A stretch of 64,000 nt of DNA from Streptomyces formicae (GTDB lineage Bacteria; Actinomycetota; Actinomycetes; Streptomycetales; Streptomycetaceae), in NCBI RefSeq assembly GCF_002556545.1, contig NZ_CP022685.1:6426001-6490000 (forward strand), written 5' to 3'. Shown in pieces: positions 20,981-29,993 of this stretch. Positions within the stretch are counted from its first letter, which is position 1. Every line of letters begins with the position of its first letter. The notes beneath the pieces are model-generated. The model did not search any database. It was given only the letters and a program-made list of their open reading frames with translations, and was not told the DNA's origin. Both the position numbers and the translations under genes were made by a program.

Positions 20981-22315
20981 ATGGCCGACCGACAGAGCCC
21001 CACCGTCACCACCGCCCACGGTCCCGTACGCGGCGAACACCGGCCGAACGGGGCCCGGTTCCTCGGCATCCCCTACGCCGCGCCACCCGTCGGCGACCTC
21101 CGCTTCGCGCCGCCCGAGCCCCCGAAGGCGTGGACCGAACCGCTGGACGCCACCGCGTACGGGCCGACCGCCCAGCGACGCGGCTTCGGCGAGGGCGCCA
21201 CGATCCCCGAGCCGTCCGTCCCCGGCGAAGGCACCCTCAACCTCAACGTGTTCACGCCCGCCGTGGACCCGGCGGCGGCGCTCCCTGTCCTCGTCTGGAT
21301 CCACGGCGGCGGCTATGTCGCGGGGTCGGCGGCCAGTCCCTGGTACGACGGGGTCGCGTTCAACCGCGACGGCGTCGTGCTCGTCTCGCTGGGCTACCGG
21401 CTCGGCATCGAGGGCTTCCTGCACCTGGCGGACGCCCCGGACAACCGGGGCGTGCGCGACTGGATCGCCGCCCTGGAGTGGGTGCGCGACAACATCGCCG
21501 CGTTCGGCGGCGACCCCGCCAAGGTCACGGTCGCCGGGCAGTCGGCGGGCGGCGGCGCCGTCCAGACGCTGCTCGCCACGCCCGCGGCCCGGGGCCTGTT
21601 CCGCGCGGCGCTCGCCATGTCGGCGGCGACGATGGTGCCGGGGGAGCGGTGGGCGGGCCTCGCCGTCTCCGAGCTCTTCACCCGGCGCACCGGGGTGCCC
21701 GCGACCGCGGCGGCGCTGCGCGACCTCTCCGACGCGCGCCTCCTGGAACTCCAGGACGCCCTGAGCGCGGAGGGCCCGGACCGCGCGGAACTGCCGGGCC
21801 TGCTCCTCGCGCCGTTCGCCGACGGGGAGTTGGTGCCGCGCGCGGTGCTCACCGAGCTCACCGGGGGCGATCTGGGCGCGGACGTGCCGCTGCTGCTCGG
21901 CTTCACCCGGCACGAGTTCACCTCCTTCGGCGGGCAGGAGCTGACCGACCTCGTGTTCCGCGCACCGAACCTGGCGGTCGCGGACGCCCGCGCCGCGCGC
22001 TCCCGCCCCACCTGGCTCTACGAGTTCGGCTGGCCGTCGCCCGTGCCCGGCGACACCGAGGGCCTCGCCTTCCACTGTCTCGACCTGCCCTTCGCCTTCG
22101 ACCTGCTCGACGCCGAAGGCGTCACGGCCGCCGCGGGCGACGACCCGCCGCGGCACCTCGCCGCCGCGATGCACGCGGCCTGGGTCGCCTTCGTCCGCGA
22201 CCTCGACCCGGGCGGCGGCTGGCCGCGGCACGCGAGGGGGCGGCGCACGGTCCGGATCTGGGACGCCGAGCCGGGCCTGGCATCCATGGCGGCCGCCGAA
22301 GGAACAGTGCGCTGA
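20981..22315 (+). CDS. Type-B carboxylesterase / lipase family protein
   Basis: 444-residue alpha/beta hydrolase of the carboxylesterase type-B family. It has the start motif GPVRGEHRPNGARFLGIPYA, the oxyanion loop IHGGGYVAGS, the nucleophile elbow GQSAGGGAV (the family usually has Glu rather than Gln before Ser) and a likely catalytic His in FHCLDLPFAF. The acid is probably the Glu in GFTRHEFTSF. There is no signal peptide, so it should be cytoplasmic; substrates are probably carboxylic esters, unidentified. It is divergent from the kinase pair, with 182 bp between them. Confidence 0.9.
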   Translation: MADRQSPTVTTAHGPVRGEHRPNGARFLGIPYAAPPVGDLRFAPPEPPKAWTEPLDATAYGPTAQRRGFGEGATIPEPSVPGEGTLNLNVFTPAVDPAAALPVLVWIHGGGYVAGSAASPWYDGVAFNRDGVVLVSLGYRLGIEGFLHLADAPDNRGVRDWIAALEWVRDNIAAFGGDPAKVTVAGQSAGGGAVQTLLATPAARGLFRAALAMSAATMVPGERWAGLAVSELFTRRTGVPATAAALRDLSDARLLELQDALSAEGPDRAELPGLLLAPFADGELVPRAVLTELTGGDLGADVPLLLGFTRHEFTSFGGQELTDLVFRAPNLAVADARAARSRPTWLYEFGWPSPVPGDTEGLAFHCLDLPFAFDLLDAEGVTAAAGDDPPRHLAAAMHAAWVAFVRDLDPGGGWPRHARGRRTVRIWDAEPGLASMAAAEGTVR

Positions 22316-22736
22316 CGCGGTAATCCGGTCGGAATTCGCCCGGGGAAAAGGCCGAACAGGGTCGGCGCACACACGGGTCCGGTCCGCGGCCGAGGTGGTA
22401 GGCGTGCCCGGGTGTGCGCGGTGCTGGTTCGGTCCAGCGGCCCCTGGCGCACCACAGGGCACTCCTGTCGCACGGTTGATCCTTCGACAGTTGCGCGGGC
22501 CACCAAGAGGCGGGGAACAGGTGTTCAGTTGAGCCTCTCCCGATCCGCCGGAAACCGCAGGGGTCCCTTGCGCACCCGGTCGGCGGCGTGGAAATTCATG
22601 CTGCCGAAGGGCCCGTACAGCCATGGGTACGGGCCCTCTCGCGCCCGCCCGTGCGCCGTGGTTGCCGGGGCCCGTCACCGCTACCGTCGACCCGTAGGTC
22701 GATACGTAACGCATTCCCCGTAGAGGTGGAGTCGCT
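22316..22736. promoter_or_regulatory. Esterase-glgP intergenic region with two hairpins
   Basis: 421 bp without a supported gene. An imperfect 13-bp inverted repeat (22365-22377 with 22407-22419, one mismatch, GCGCACAC core) probably ends the esterase transcript. A perfect 10-bp stem GGGCCCGTAC (22609-22618) with 22627-22636 lies about 100 bases before glgP and could terminate or attenuate. The glgP start is preceded by AGAGGTGGAG. Confidence 0.5.
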
Positions 22737-25397
22737 GTGAAGGCCATCCGTCGATTCACCGTACGTCCCGTCCTCCCCGAACCCCTCGGCCCGCTCGCCG
22801 AGTTGGCCCGAAACCTGCGCTGGTCCTGGCATCCACGGACCCGCGACCTCTTCGCGGCCCTCGATCCGGACCTGTGGCAGTCATCCGGCTGCGACCCCGT
22901 GCGCCTGCTCGGCGCCGTGTCACCCGCGCGCCTGGCCGAGGCCGCCCGCGACGAGAGCTACGTGCGGCGGCTCACCGAGGCCGTCGACGACCTCCAGGGG
23001 TACGTCACGGGGAGCCGCTGGTACCAGGAACGGGACCGCGACATCGAGGGCCCCGACCGGCTCGGCGCCGAACTCCCGCGCGCCGTGGCCTACTTCTCGC
23101 CCGAGTTCGGCATCACCGCCGCGCTGCCGCAGTACTCCGGCGGTCTCGGTATCCTCGCGGGCGACCACCTCAAGGCCGCCAGCGACCTCGGCGTCCCCCT
23201 CATCGGCGTCGGGCTGCTCTACCGGCACGGCTACTTCCGCCAGTCCCTCTCCCGCGACGCCTGGCAGCAGGAGCACTATCCGGTGCTCGACCCGAACGAA
23301 CTGCCCGTCTCCCTCCTCCGCGAGACCGACGGCACCCCCGCCCTCGTCTCGCTCGCCCTGCCCGGAGGGCGCGCGCTGCGGGCACACATCTGGCAGGCGC
23401 AGGTCGGCCGCGTGCCGCTCCTGATGCTCGACTCGGACGTCGAGGAGAACGACCCGGGCGAGCGCGACGTCACCGACCGGCTGTACGGCGGCGGCAGCGA
23501 GCACCGGCTGCTCCAGGAGATGCTGCTCGGCATCGGCGGGGTGCGCGCCGTGCGGACGTACTGCCGGCTGACGGGACACCCCGAGCCCGAGGTCTTCCAC
23601 ACCAACGAAGGCCACGCGGGCTTCCTCGGCCTGGAGCGCATCCACGAACTCGCCGCGCGGGACGTCGACTTCGACACCGCCCTTGAGGCCGTGCGGGCCG
23701 GGACCGTCTTCACCACCCACACCCCCGTGCCCGCGGGCATTGACCGCTTCGACCGCGAACTGGTCGCCCGCCACTTCGGGCCCGACGCCGAACTGCCCCG
23801 CATCGACGTCGGCGATGTCCTGCGGCTCGGCATGGAGAGCTATCAGGGAGGCGAGCCCAACGTCTTCAACATGGCGGTGATGGGGCTGCGCCTGGGCAGC
23901 CGCGCCAACGGCGTCAGCACGCTGCACGGGGCGGTGAGCCGCGAGATGTTCGCGGGCCTGTGGCCGGGGTTCGACGCCGAAGAGGTGCCGATCACCTCCA
24001 TCACCAACGGCGTGCACGCCCCGACCTGGGTGGCGCCCGAGGTGTTCCGGCTCGGCGCCCGGCAGATCGGCGAACGCCGCACCGAGCACGCGCTCTCCGT
24101 CGGCGGCGCCCCCGGCGGCGACGACCGCTGGGACGCGGTGGCCGACATCCAGGACGACGACATCTGGGAGCTGCGCCGTACGCTGCGCGCCCAGCTGGTC
24201 GACGAGGTCAGGCGGCGCCTGCACGAGTCGTGGCGCCAACGCGGCGCGGCCACCGCCGAGTTGGGCTGGATCGACGAGGTGCTCGACCCGGACGTCCTCA
24301 CCATCGGCTTCGCCAGGCGCGTCCCCTCGTACAAGCGGCTCACGCTGATGCTGCGCGACCGCGACCGGCTCATGGAGCTGCTCAGGCACCCCGAGCGCCC
24401 GGTGCAGATCGTCGTCGCGGGCAAGGCGCACCCGGCGGACGACGGCGGCAAGCGGCTCATCCAGGAGCTGGTGCGGTTCACCGACGACCCGCGCGTGCGG
24501 CGGCACATCGTCTTCCTGCCCGACTACGGCATGGCGATGGCGCAGAAGCTCTACCCGGGCTGCGACGTCTGGCTGAACAATCCGCTCAGGCCCCTGGAGG
24601 CGTGCGGCACCAGCGGCATGAAGGCCGCCCTGAACGGATGCCTCAACCTGTCGGTCCTGGACGGCTGGTGGGACGAATGGTTCGAACCGGACTTCGGGTG
24701 GGCCATCCCCACGGCGGACGGCGCGGCCACGGACGACGACCGCCGCGACGATCTCGAGGCGGCGGCGCTGTACGACCTTCTTGAGCGCAGGATCGCGCCG
24801 CGCTTCTACGAGCAGGGCCCCGGCGGGCTTCCCGACCGCTGGATCGAGATGGTCCGCAGGACGCTGACCCGGCTCGGCCCGAAGGTCCTCGCCGGTCGCA
24901 TGGTCCGCGAGTACGTCGAGAAGCTGTACGTCCCTGCCGCGCGGGCGCACCGGGTGCTCGACGCCACCGCGGCGGGTGAACTCGCGGCCTGGAAGGCGCG
25001 GGTCCGGGCCGCGTGGCCGCGGGTCGCCGTCGACCATGTGGAGGCGTCGGCCACGGGGGCCGTCGCCGAGCTGGGGGCCACGCTGTCCCTGCGGGTGCGC
25101 GTGCGGCTCGGGGAGCTCACGCCGGACGACGTGGAGGTGCAGGTGCTCGCGGGGCGCGTCGATCCGGAGGACCACATCGCCGATGTCTCTCCGGTTCCGC
25201 TGAAGTCCACGGGTGGGCCCGACGCGGAGGGGAGTCTCGTGTACGAGGGGCCTCTCGCGCTGGATCGCACGGGGCCGTTCGGCTACACGGTGCGGATCTT
25301 GCCCTCGCACCGGCTGCTTTCCAGCGGGGCGGAGTTGGGTCTTGTGGCCGTGCCGCTCGAAGGGGGCGGGGAGGGGGCGGGGGTTCTCATGCGGTGA
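22737..25397 (+). CDS. glgP: Alpha-glucan (glycogen) phosphorylase
   Basis: 886-residue GT35 phosphorylase releasing glucose-1-phosphate from alpha-1,4-glucan. It is the actinobacterial type with an N-terminal DUF3417 region (LAELARNLRWSWHPRTRDLF). The substrate and phosphate-site blocks EFGITAALPQYSGGLGILAG and NNPLRPLEACGTSGMKA are intact; the latter carries the pyridoxal-phosphate lysine at about residue 627. The start is GTG 22737. It is transcribed convergently toward the glgE side of the locus but is separated from glgE by four unrelated genes, unlike the tighter arrangement I recall from other Streptomyces. It ends 38 bases before a strong terminator. Confidence 0.96.
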   Translation: MKAIRRFTVRPVLPEPLGPLAELARNLRWSWHPRTRDLFAALDPDLWQSSGCDPVRLLGAVSPARLAEAARDESYVRRLTEAVDDLQGYVTGSRWYQERDRDIEGPDRLGAELPRAVAYFSPEFGITAALPQYSGGLGILAGDHLKAASDLGVPLIGVGLLYRHGYFRQSLSRDAWQQEHYPVLDPNELPVSLLRETDGTPALVSLALPGGRALRAHIWQAQVGRVPLLMLDSDVEENDPGERDVTDRLYGGGSEHRLLQEMLLGIGGVRAVRTYCRLTGHPEPEVFHTNEGHAGFLGLERIHELAARDVDFDTALEAVRAGTVFTTHTPVPAGIDRFDRELVARHFGPDAELPRIDVGDVLRLGMESYQGGEPNVFNMAVMGLRLGSRANGVSTLHGAVSREMFAGLWPGFDAEEVPITSITNGVHAPTWVAPEVFRLGARQIGERRTEHALSVGGAPGGDDRWDAVADIQDDDIWELRRTLRAQLVDEVRRRLHESWRQRGAATAELGWIDEVLDPDVLTIGFARRVPSYKRLTLMLRDRDRLMELLRHPERPVQIVVAGKAHPADDGGKRLIQELVRFTDDPRVRRHIVFLPDYGMAMAQKLYPGCDVWLNNPLRPLEACGTSGMKAALNGCLNLSVLDGWWDEWFEPDFGWAIPTADGAATDDDRRDDLEAAALYDLLERRIAPRFYEQGPGGLPDRWIEMVRRTLTRLGPKVLAGRMVREYVEKLYVPAARAHRVLDATAAGELAAWKARVRAAWPRVAVDHVEASATGAVAELGATLSLRVRVRLGELTPDDVEVQVLAGRVDPEDHIADVSPVPLKSTGGPDAEGSLVYEGPLALDRTGPFGYTVRILPSHRLLSSGAELGLVAVPLEGGGEGAGVLMR

Positions 25398-25435
25398 CCC
25401 CGTGTGCGGGCCGGCGGGGGTGGCCCCAAAAGACT

Positions 25436-25479
25436 GCGCAGTTCCCCGCGCCCCTGATCGGGGGCGCGGGGAACTGCGC
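25436..25479. terminator. Bidirectional terminator built from the GGGGCGCGGGGAACTGCGC repeat
   Basis: Perfect 19-bp stem: GCGCAGTTCCCCGCGCCCC (25436-25454) pairs with 25461-25479 around a 6-base loop. It lies between the converging glgP and metalloprotease stops. One arm equals an interspersed repeat seen again at 39853-39871 and, diverged, at 29819-29964. Confidence 0.9.
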
Positions 25480-25499
25480 GATCTTTGCGCTCTTGCTGG

Positions 25500-27128
25500 T
25501 TACTTGACGTTGACGCCGGTCCAGGCCGCCTCTACGCCCTTGTACTCGGCCGAGTCGGCGCCGTACAGGTCGGACGCCGCCTTGAGGGTGCCCTCACGAG
25601 CCGCCTTGTAGTCCGTCGTCGTGGTGAAGTACGACGTCAGCGCCTTGAACCAGATCTTCTCGGCCTTGTCGCGTCCGATGCCCTCGACCTTGGAGCCGTC
25701 GGCGGTCGGGGAGTCGTACTTCACGCCGTTGATCTCCTTCGCGCCGCTGCCCTCGGACAGCAGGTAGAAGAAGTGGTTGGCGATGCCCGAGGAGTAGTGG
25801 ACGTCGACGTTGCCCGCGTCCGCGCTCCAGTTGTCCAGGGACTGGCCGTCCTTGGAGGGCTTGTCCATGTAGCGCAGCGGGGAGCCGTCGCCGTTGATGT
25901 CGATCTCTTCGCCGATGAGGTAGTCCCCGATGTCCTCGGGGCTCTTGGCGTTGAACTCGACGGAGGTGCCGAAGATGTCCGAGGTGGCCTCGTTCAGGCC
26001 GCCGGACTCGCCGGAGTACTCCATGTTGCCGGTGGCCGAGGTGACGCCGTGCGACATCTCGTGGGCCGCGACGTCGATCGAGGTGAGGGGCTTCTTGTTG
26101 CCCTCGCCGTCGCCGTACGTCATGCAGAAGCAGCTGTCGTCCCAGAAGGCGTTGACGTACGAGTCGCCGTAGTGGACGCGGGAGGTCGCGCCCTTGCCGT
26201 CGCCCTTGATGCCCTCACGGCCGTGCACGTTCTTGTAGTAGTCCCAGGTGACCTGGGCGCCGTAGGCGGCGTCGACACCGGCGGTCTGGGCGTCGTCCGG
26301 CTTGCCGTTGCCCCACGTGTCGTCGTCGTCCGTGAAGAGCTTGCCCTCGCCCTCGCCGTTCTCCAGGTTCATCGTGGAGTGGCCGCCACGGCTGTCGTCG
26401 GTGAGGTCGAAGCCGTTGGAGCCCTTCTTGGTGCCGATCTCGACCTTGCCGCTGTACTGGCTGTTGCCGGTGCCGTTCTCGATGGCCTGACGCTCGAAGA
26501 GCTTCTTGCCGGTCGCGGCGTCGGTGATGACGTGCAGTCTGCTGGGCGTGCCGTCCTTCTGCACGCCCGTCACGACGGTCTCGTACGCGAGGACGGGCTT
26601 GCCCTCGGCGGCCCAGATCACCTTGCGCGGCGACTGCGCGTCGGCCTTGGCGGTCTTCGCCTTCGCGGCGGTCGACTCGGCGGACTTGGCGACCGAGGAC
26701 TTGGCGAGCTTGGCGTCCGTGGAGGCGACCTTCACGGTGGCCTTGGTGGCCTTGGTGACGCCCTTCAGCTTGCCGTTCTTGGCGGTGTGCACGACGAGGT
26801 CGCCGCCGAGGACGGGCAGGCCGTCGTAGGTGCGCTCGTAGCGGGTGTGCACCGTGCCGTCGCGGTCCTTGACGACGTCACGGACGACGAGCTTCTCCTT
26901 GGCGCCGAGGCCGATCTTGTCGGCGGTGGCCGCCTTGTCGGCGTTGGCGTCCTGGAGGAGGCCCGCCTTGGCCGACGCCGACAGGCTCTGCGGCGCGGCG
27001 GAGGGGGTCGCGTCGGCGACGGGCTGTGCGGAGGCGCCGGTGGTCAGTCCGGCGGTGAGGAGCGCTCCGGCGGCCACGGCGGTGGCGATGGCCAGGGTGG
27101 AACGCTTCCGGGATATGTGGGGGGTCAC
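25500..27128 (-). CDS. Secreted M4 (thermolysin-family) neutral metalloprotease, short form
   Basis: 542-residue extracellular zinc endopeptidase. The Sec signal peptide (KRSTLAIATAVAAGALLTAG...ASA) is followed by a propeptide with FTP/PepSY features (RYERTYDGLPVLGGDLVV) and a mature M4 domain. The zinc motif HEMSH is at about residue 357, the third ligand Glu is in GGLNEATSD and the catalytic His in VHYSSGIANH. A CFC motif (SCFCMTYGDG) is shared with the next protease. The GTG start at 27128 follows AGAAGGAG. It lacks the P-domain of its paralogue. Its promoter with an AdpA-like site is described separately. Confidence 0.96.
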   Translation of the reverse strand: MTPHISRKRSTLAIATAVAAGALLTAGLTTGASAQPVADATPSAAPQSLSASAKAGLLQDANADKAATADKIGLGAKEKLVVRDVVKDRDGTVHTRYERTYDGLPVLGGDLVVHTAKNGKLKGVTKATKATVKVASTDAKLAKSSVAKSAESTAAKAKTAKADAQSPRKVIWAAEGKPVLAYETVVTGVQKDGTPSRLHVITDAATGKKLFERQAIENGTGNSQYSGKVEIGTKKGSNGFDLTDDSRGGHSTMNLENGEGEGKLFTDDDDTWGNGKPDDAQTAGVDAAYGAQVTWDYYKNVHGREGIKGDGKGATSRVHYGDSYVNAFWDDSCFCMTYGDGEGNKKPLTSIDVAAHEMSHGVTSATGNMEYSGESGGLNEATSDIFGTSVEFNAKSPEDIGDYLIGEEIDINGDGSPLRYMDKPSKDGQSLDNWSADAGNVDVHYSSGIANHFFYLLSEGSGAKEINGVKYDSPTADGSKVEGIGRDKAEKIWFKALTSYFTTTTDYKAAREGTLKAASDLYGADSAEYKGVEAAWTGVNVK

Positions 27129-27219
27129 GCAGGCTCCTTCTGTGGGGGGCCCGGGCGGCGTTGGGGACTGCCCGGACGTGAAAGATGCGGTGCGGGTTAC
27201 TGCTGTGCCGTGCGAGGGA

Positions 27220-27275
27220 AGAGTGTCATTCGAGCCAGGTACATGTCAGCCTCTTGACGAAACCTTGGCCAGAAA
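27220..27275 (-). promoter_or_regulatory. Promoter and AdpA-like site of the first M4 protease
   Basis: On the minus strand CTGACA (27244-27249) and CACTCTTCCC (from 27225) are separated by 18 bases, usable as -35 and -10. Upstream, the plus strand reads TGGCCAGAAA at 27266-27275, a 9 of 10 match to the AdpA consensus TGGCSNGWWY. The same arrangement precedes the second M4 protease. Confidence 0.65.
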
Positions 27276-27329
27276 TAGTTCGTTGAGCGATGGTCAACAT
27301 ACGCATTGCGAACAGGGCGTGAACGAGCG

Positions 27330-27363
27330 CGCCGCCCCGGGGAGTTGATCACCCGGGGCGGCG
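27330..27363 (-). terminator. Hairpin terminator of the second M4 protease
   Basis: Perfect 12-bp stem CGCCGCCCCGGG (27330-27341) with 27352-27363, 10-base loop, placed 42 bases after the stop of the upstream protease gene on the minus strand. Confidence 0.8.
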
Positions 27364-27404
27364 CCGTCCGTTCTCTCCTCAGCCGAAAGGGCTGATGAGA
27401 GGGC

Positions 27405-29438
27405 TTACGGGAAGGTGACCTTCCAGCTGTTGATGTAGCCGGTGTCCTGCGCGGCCACGTCCTGCACCCGCAGCTTCCAGGTGCCGTTGGCCACCTCGGA
27501 CGAGGCGTCGACGGTGTAGGTCTCCTTGACGTTGTCCGCGGAGTCCGAACCGCTGGCGGCCTTCAGGGGGTAGACCGACCCGTCGGGGGCGAGCAGGTCG
27601 ACCTTCAGGTCACCGCGCCAGGTGTGGACGATGTCCACGCCGACCTTCAGGTTGTTCGGCGCGTTGCCGGTGCGGCCCGTGACGTTGACCGACGAGGTCA
27701 CCGCGGGACCGTTGTCCGGAATGCTGACGTCCGTGGTGTTCTCGAACGACGTGCCGGGCTCCTCGCCACCGGGACGGCTGCCGACGGCCACGGCCGCCCA
27801 GGCGTTGGCGACGGCCTTGTACTCGGCGCTGGTGGTGCCGTACAGCTCACCGGCCGCGGCGAGCGTTCCGTTGCGGGCGTCCGCGTACTTGGTGGTCGTG
27901 GTGAACTTCGTGGTGAGCGCCTTGAACCAGATCAGCGACGCCTTGTCACGGCCGATGCCGGTCACCGGCAGGCCGTCGGAGGTCGGTGAGTCGTACTGGA
28001 CGCCGTTGATCACCTTCGCGCCGCTGCCCTCGGACAGCAGGTAGTAGAAGTGGTTGGCGATGCCCGAGGAGTAGTGGACGTCGACGTTGCCGGCGTTGGA
28101 GCTCCACTTGTCCAGGGAGGCGCCGTCCTTGGAGGGCTTGTCCATGTAGCGCAGCGGCGAGCCGTCGCCGTTGATGTCGATCTTCTCGCCGACGAGGTAG
28201 TCGCCCTTGTCCTGGGCGTTGTTGGCGTTGAACTCCACGGCCGCCGCGAAGATGTCGGACGTCGCCTCGTTCAGGCCGCCGGACTCGCCGCTGTACGTCA
28301 TGTTGCCGGTCGCCGAGGTGACGCCGTGCGTCATCTCGTGGGCCGCCACGTCGATGGAGGTCAGCGGCTTGGAGTTGCCCGAGCCGTCGCCGTACGTCAT
28401 GCAGAAGCAGGAGTCCTGCCAGAAGGCGTTGACGTAGTTGTTGCCGTAGTGGACGCGCGAGGTGGCGCCGACTCCGTCGCCGCGGATGCCGGAGCGTCCG
28501 TGCACGTTCTTGTAGTAGTCCCAGGTGAGCTGGGCGCCGTAGGCGGCGTCCGCGCCCGCGGTCTCCAGGTTGGAGGCCTGCCCGTTGCCCCAGATGTCGT
28601 CGGGACCCGAGAAGAGGGTGCCGGTGCCCGAGGTGGCGTGGTTCAGGTTGTACGTCTTGTGGTTGCCCCGGCCCGAGTCGGTGAGGTTGTACGAGGAGCC
28701 CGACTGGACGGAGCCGACCGTCACCTGGCCGCTGTACTGCGTGTTGCCGGTGCCGTTCTCGATGCCCTGCCACTGGAAGAGCTTCTTGCCGGTGGCCGCG
28801 TCCGTGATGACGTGCAGCTCGTTCGGGGTGCCGTCGTGCTGCAGGCCGCCGACCACGGTCTCGTACGCGAGGGTCGGCTCGCCCTTGGCCATCCACACGA
28901 CCTTGCGCGGCGCCCGGTTCGCGTCGGCCTTCTTCGAGCCCGCGGCCTTCGCGGCGCCGAGCGCCTGCTTCTCCGCGGCCGACGCCTTGACGTCGGCGCT
29001 CAGGTCGATGCCCTTGAGCTGCTCCTTGGAGGCCTTGGTCACCGCCTCGGTCTTGCCGGACTTGGCGCTCTCGACCACCAGGTCGCCGCCGAGCACGGGC
29101 AGTCCGTCGTAGGTGCGCTCGTAGCGCGTGTGGAGGGTGCCGTCGCGGTCCTTGACGACGTCACGGACGACGAGCTTCTCCTTGGCGCCGAGCCCCAGGT
29201 CCTTGGCGGTGTCCGCCTTGGTGGCGTTGGCGTCGCGGAGGAGCTCCGCGCGCTGGGCGGGGGTGAGCTTGGCGGCGAGCGCGCCGGGGTCGACGTTCCC
29301 GAGCTTCTGCGCCTTGGGGGCGCTGGTCCAGGGGTCGTCGGCGGACGCGGGGCCCGCCTGAACGGCGACGGCGAGCAGAGCGGCTACGGCGGAAAGGGCG
29401 CCGGCTGCGGCGGCCCGTCTGTGGGAGGTGCTTCTCAA
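27405..29438 (-). CDS. Secreted M4 neutral metalloprotease with C-terminal P-domain
   Basis: 677-residue paralogue of the neighbouring protease. It has a signal peptide (HRRAAAAGALSAVAALLAVA...ASA), a propeptide with the same RYERTYDGLPVLGGDLVV block, and an M4 domain with HEMTH (about residue 367), GGLNEATSD and VHYSSGIANH. A proprotein-convertase-type P-domain of about 110 residues follows, from TTDVSIPDNG to the end at SWKVTFP; such domains bind or position protein substrates. The TTG at 29438 is chosen because AGAAGGAG precedes it by 7 bases and a signal peptide follows at once. The open frame upstream of it would bury the signal peptide and is rejected. Confidence 0.95.
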   Translation of the reverse strand: MRSTSHRRAAAAGALSAVAALLAVAVQAGPASADDPWTSAPKAQKLGNVDPGALAAKLTPAQRAELLRDANATKADTAKDLGLGAKEKLVVRDVVKDRDGTLHTRYERTYDGLPVLGGDLVVESAKSGKTEAVTKASKEQLKGIDLSADVKASAAEKQALGAAKAAGSKKADANRAPRKVVWMAKGEPTLAYETVVGGLQHDGTPNELHVITDAATGKKLFQWQGIENGTGNTQYSGQVTVGSVQSGSSYNLTDSGRGNHKTYNLNHATSGTGTLFSGPDDIWGNGQASNLETAGADAAYGAQLTWDYYKNVHGRSGIRGDGVGATSRVHYGNNYVNAFWQDSCFCMTYGDGSGNSKPLTSIDVAAHEMTHGVTSATGNMTYSGESGGLNEATSDIFAAAVEFNANNAQDKGDYLVGEKIDINGDGSPLRYMDKPSKDGASLDKWSSNAGNVDVHYSSGIANHFYYLLSEGSGAKVINGVQYDSPTSDGLPVTGIGRDKASLIWFKALTTKFTTTTKYADARNGTLAAAGELYGTTSAEYKAVANAWAAVAVGSRPGGEEPGTSFENTTDVSIPDNGPAVTSSVNVTGRTGNAPNNLKVGVDIVHTWRGDLKVDLLAPDGSVYPLKAASGSDSADNVKETYTVDASSEVANGTWKLRVQDVAAQDTGYINSWKVTFP

Positions 29439-29602
29439 CGCGGACTCCTTCTGCGCGGCCGCGGGATGCGCGGCCAGAGCTACCGGGCGGTTGGGTCGCC
29501 GTCCGGGCAGAGCAAGGCGGAACGCGGAACTGGGCAGTACACACGGGGTATTGCGTGAGGGAAACCGCCGCGTTGTTGAAAGCTGCGCGGTGGTCGAGGG
29601 GA

Positions 29603-29657
29603 AGAGTGGCACCAGAGGGACGTCGCTGTCAGGAGCGCATCAAGAGTTGGCCGGAAT
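29603..29657 (-). promoter_or_regulatory. Promoter and AdpA-like site of the second M4 protease
   Basis: On the minus strand CTGACA (29627-29632) and CACTCTTCCC (from 29608) are again 18 bases apart. The plus strand reads TGGCCGGAAT at 29648-29657, a full match to the AdpA consensus TGGCSNGWWY. The flanking bases match the other protease promoter at 17 of 21 positions. Confidence 0.7.
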
Positions 29658-29818
29658 CAGTCCGTTGGCCGGTGGGGGACGTTCGCTATCCGGTGTCTGA
29701 CAGGGGCCCTAGTAGCAGAGCTTGGTGAGCCCCGGTGACGGGGGGTGCCCCTGACGGAACGGACGGTCGCCGGTGGCTGCTTTTCGCCGGTGGGCTTCGC
29801 GGGGGCCCCGCCGGTGAG

Positions 29819-29964
29819 CCCCGCAGGGGCGCGGGGAACTGCGCGCCCGGCCACGACGCACCCGCAGCGGCTCACCGGTCACGGCGCGGCACATCGCGGG
29901 GTGCCCCGTAAGGGGCGCGAGGAACGGCGCGACCAGCCACGACGCCACCCGCAGCGGCTCACCG
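29819..29964. repeat. Two degenerate tandem copies of an interspersed Streptomyces repeat
   Basis: Copy A at 29819-29877 and copy B at 29904-29964 are each about 60 bases and align with few differences. Both run from CCCCG(C/T)A through a variant of GGGGCGCGGGGAACTGCGC to CACCCGCAGCGGCTCACCG. They follow the hotdog pseudogene in its direction of transcription. Confidence 0.8.
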
Positions 29965-29993
29965 CCCCGGAACCCCCAAGAACAGCGCAGCGT

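Larger units (their letters stand above)
29439..29993. other. 555-bp intergenic region: protease promoter plus interspersed repeats
   Basis: The left part holds the leader and promoter of the second M4 protease. The right part, 29700-29993, contains degenerate copies of the GGGGCGCGGGGAACTGCGC element. I see no gene with a ribosome site or plausible coding pattern here. Confidence 0.7.

Noticed and set aside
29439..29612. N-terminal extension of the P-domain metalloprotease to 29612
   Set aside because: It would place 58 non-signal residues before a clear signal peptide; TTG 29438 has an AGAAGGAG site at correct spacing.
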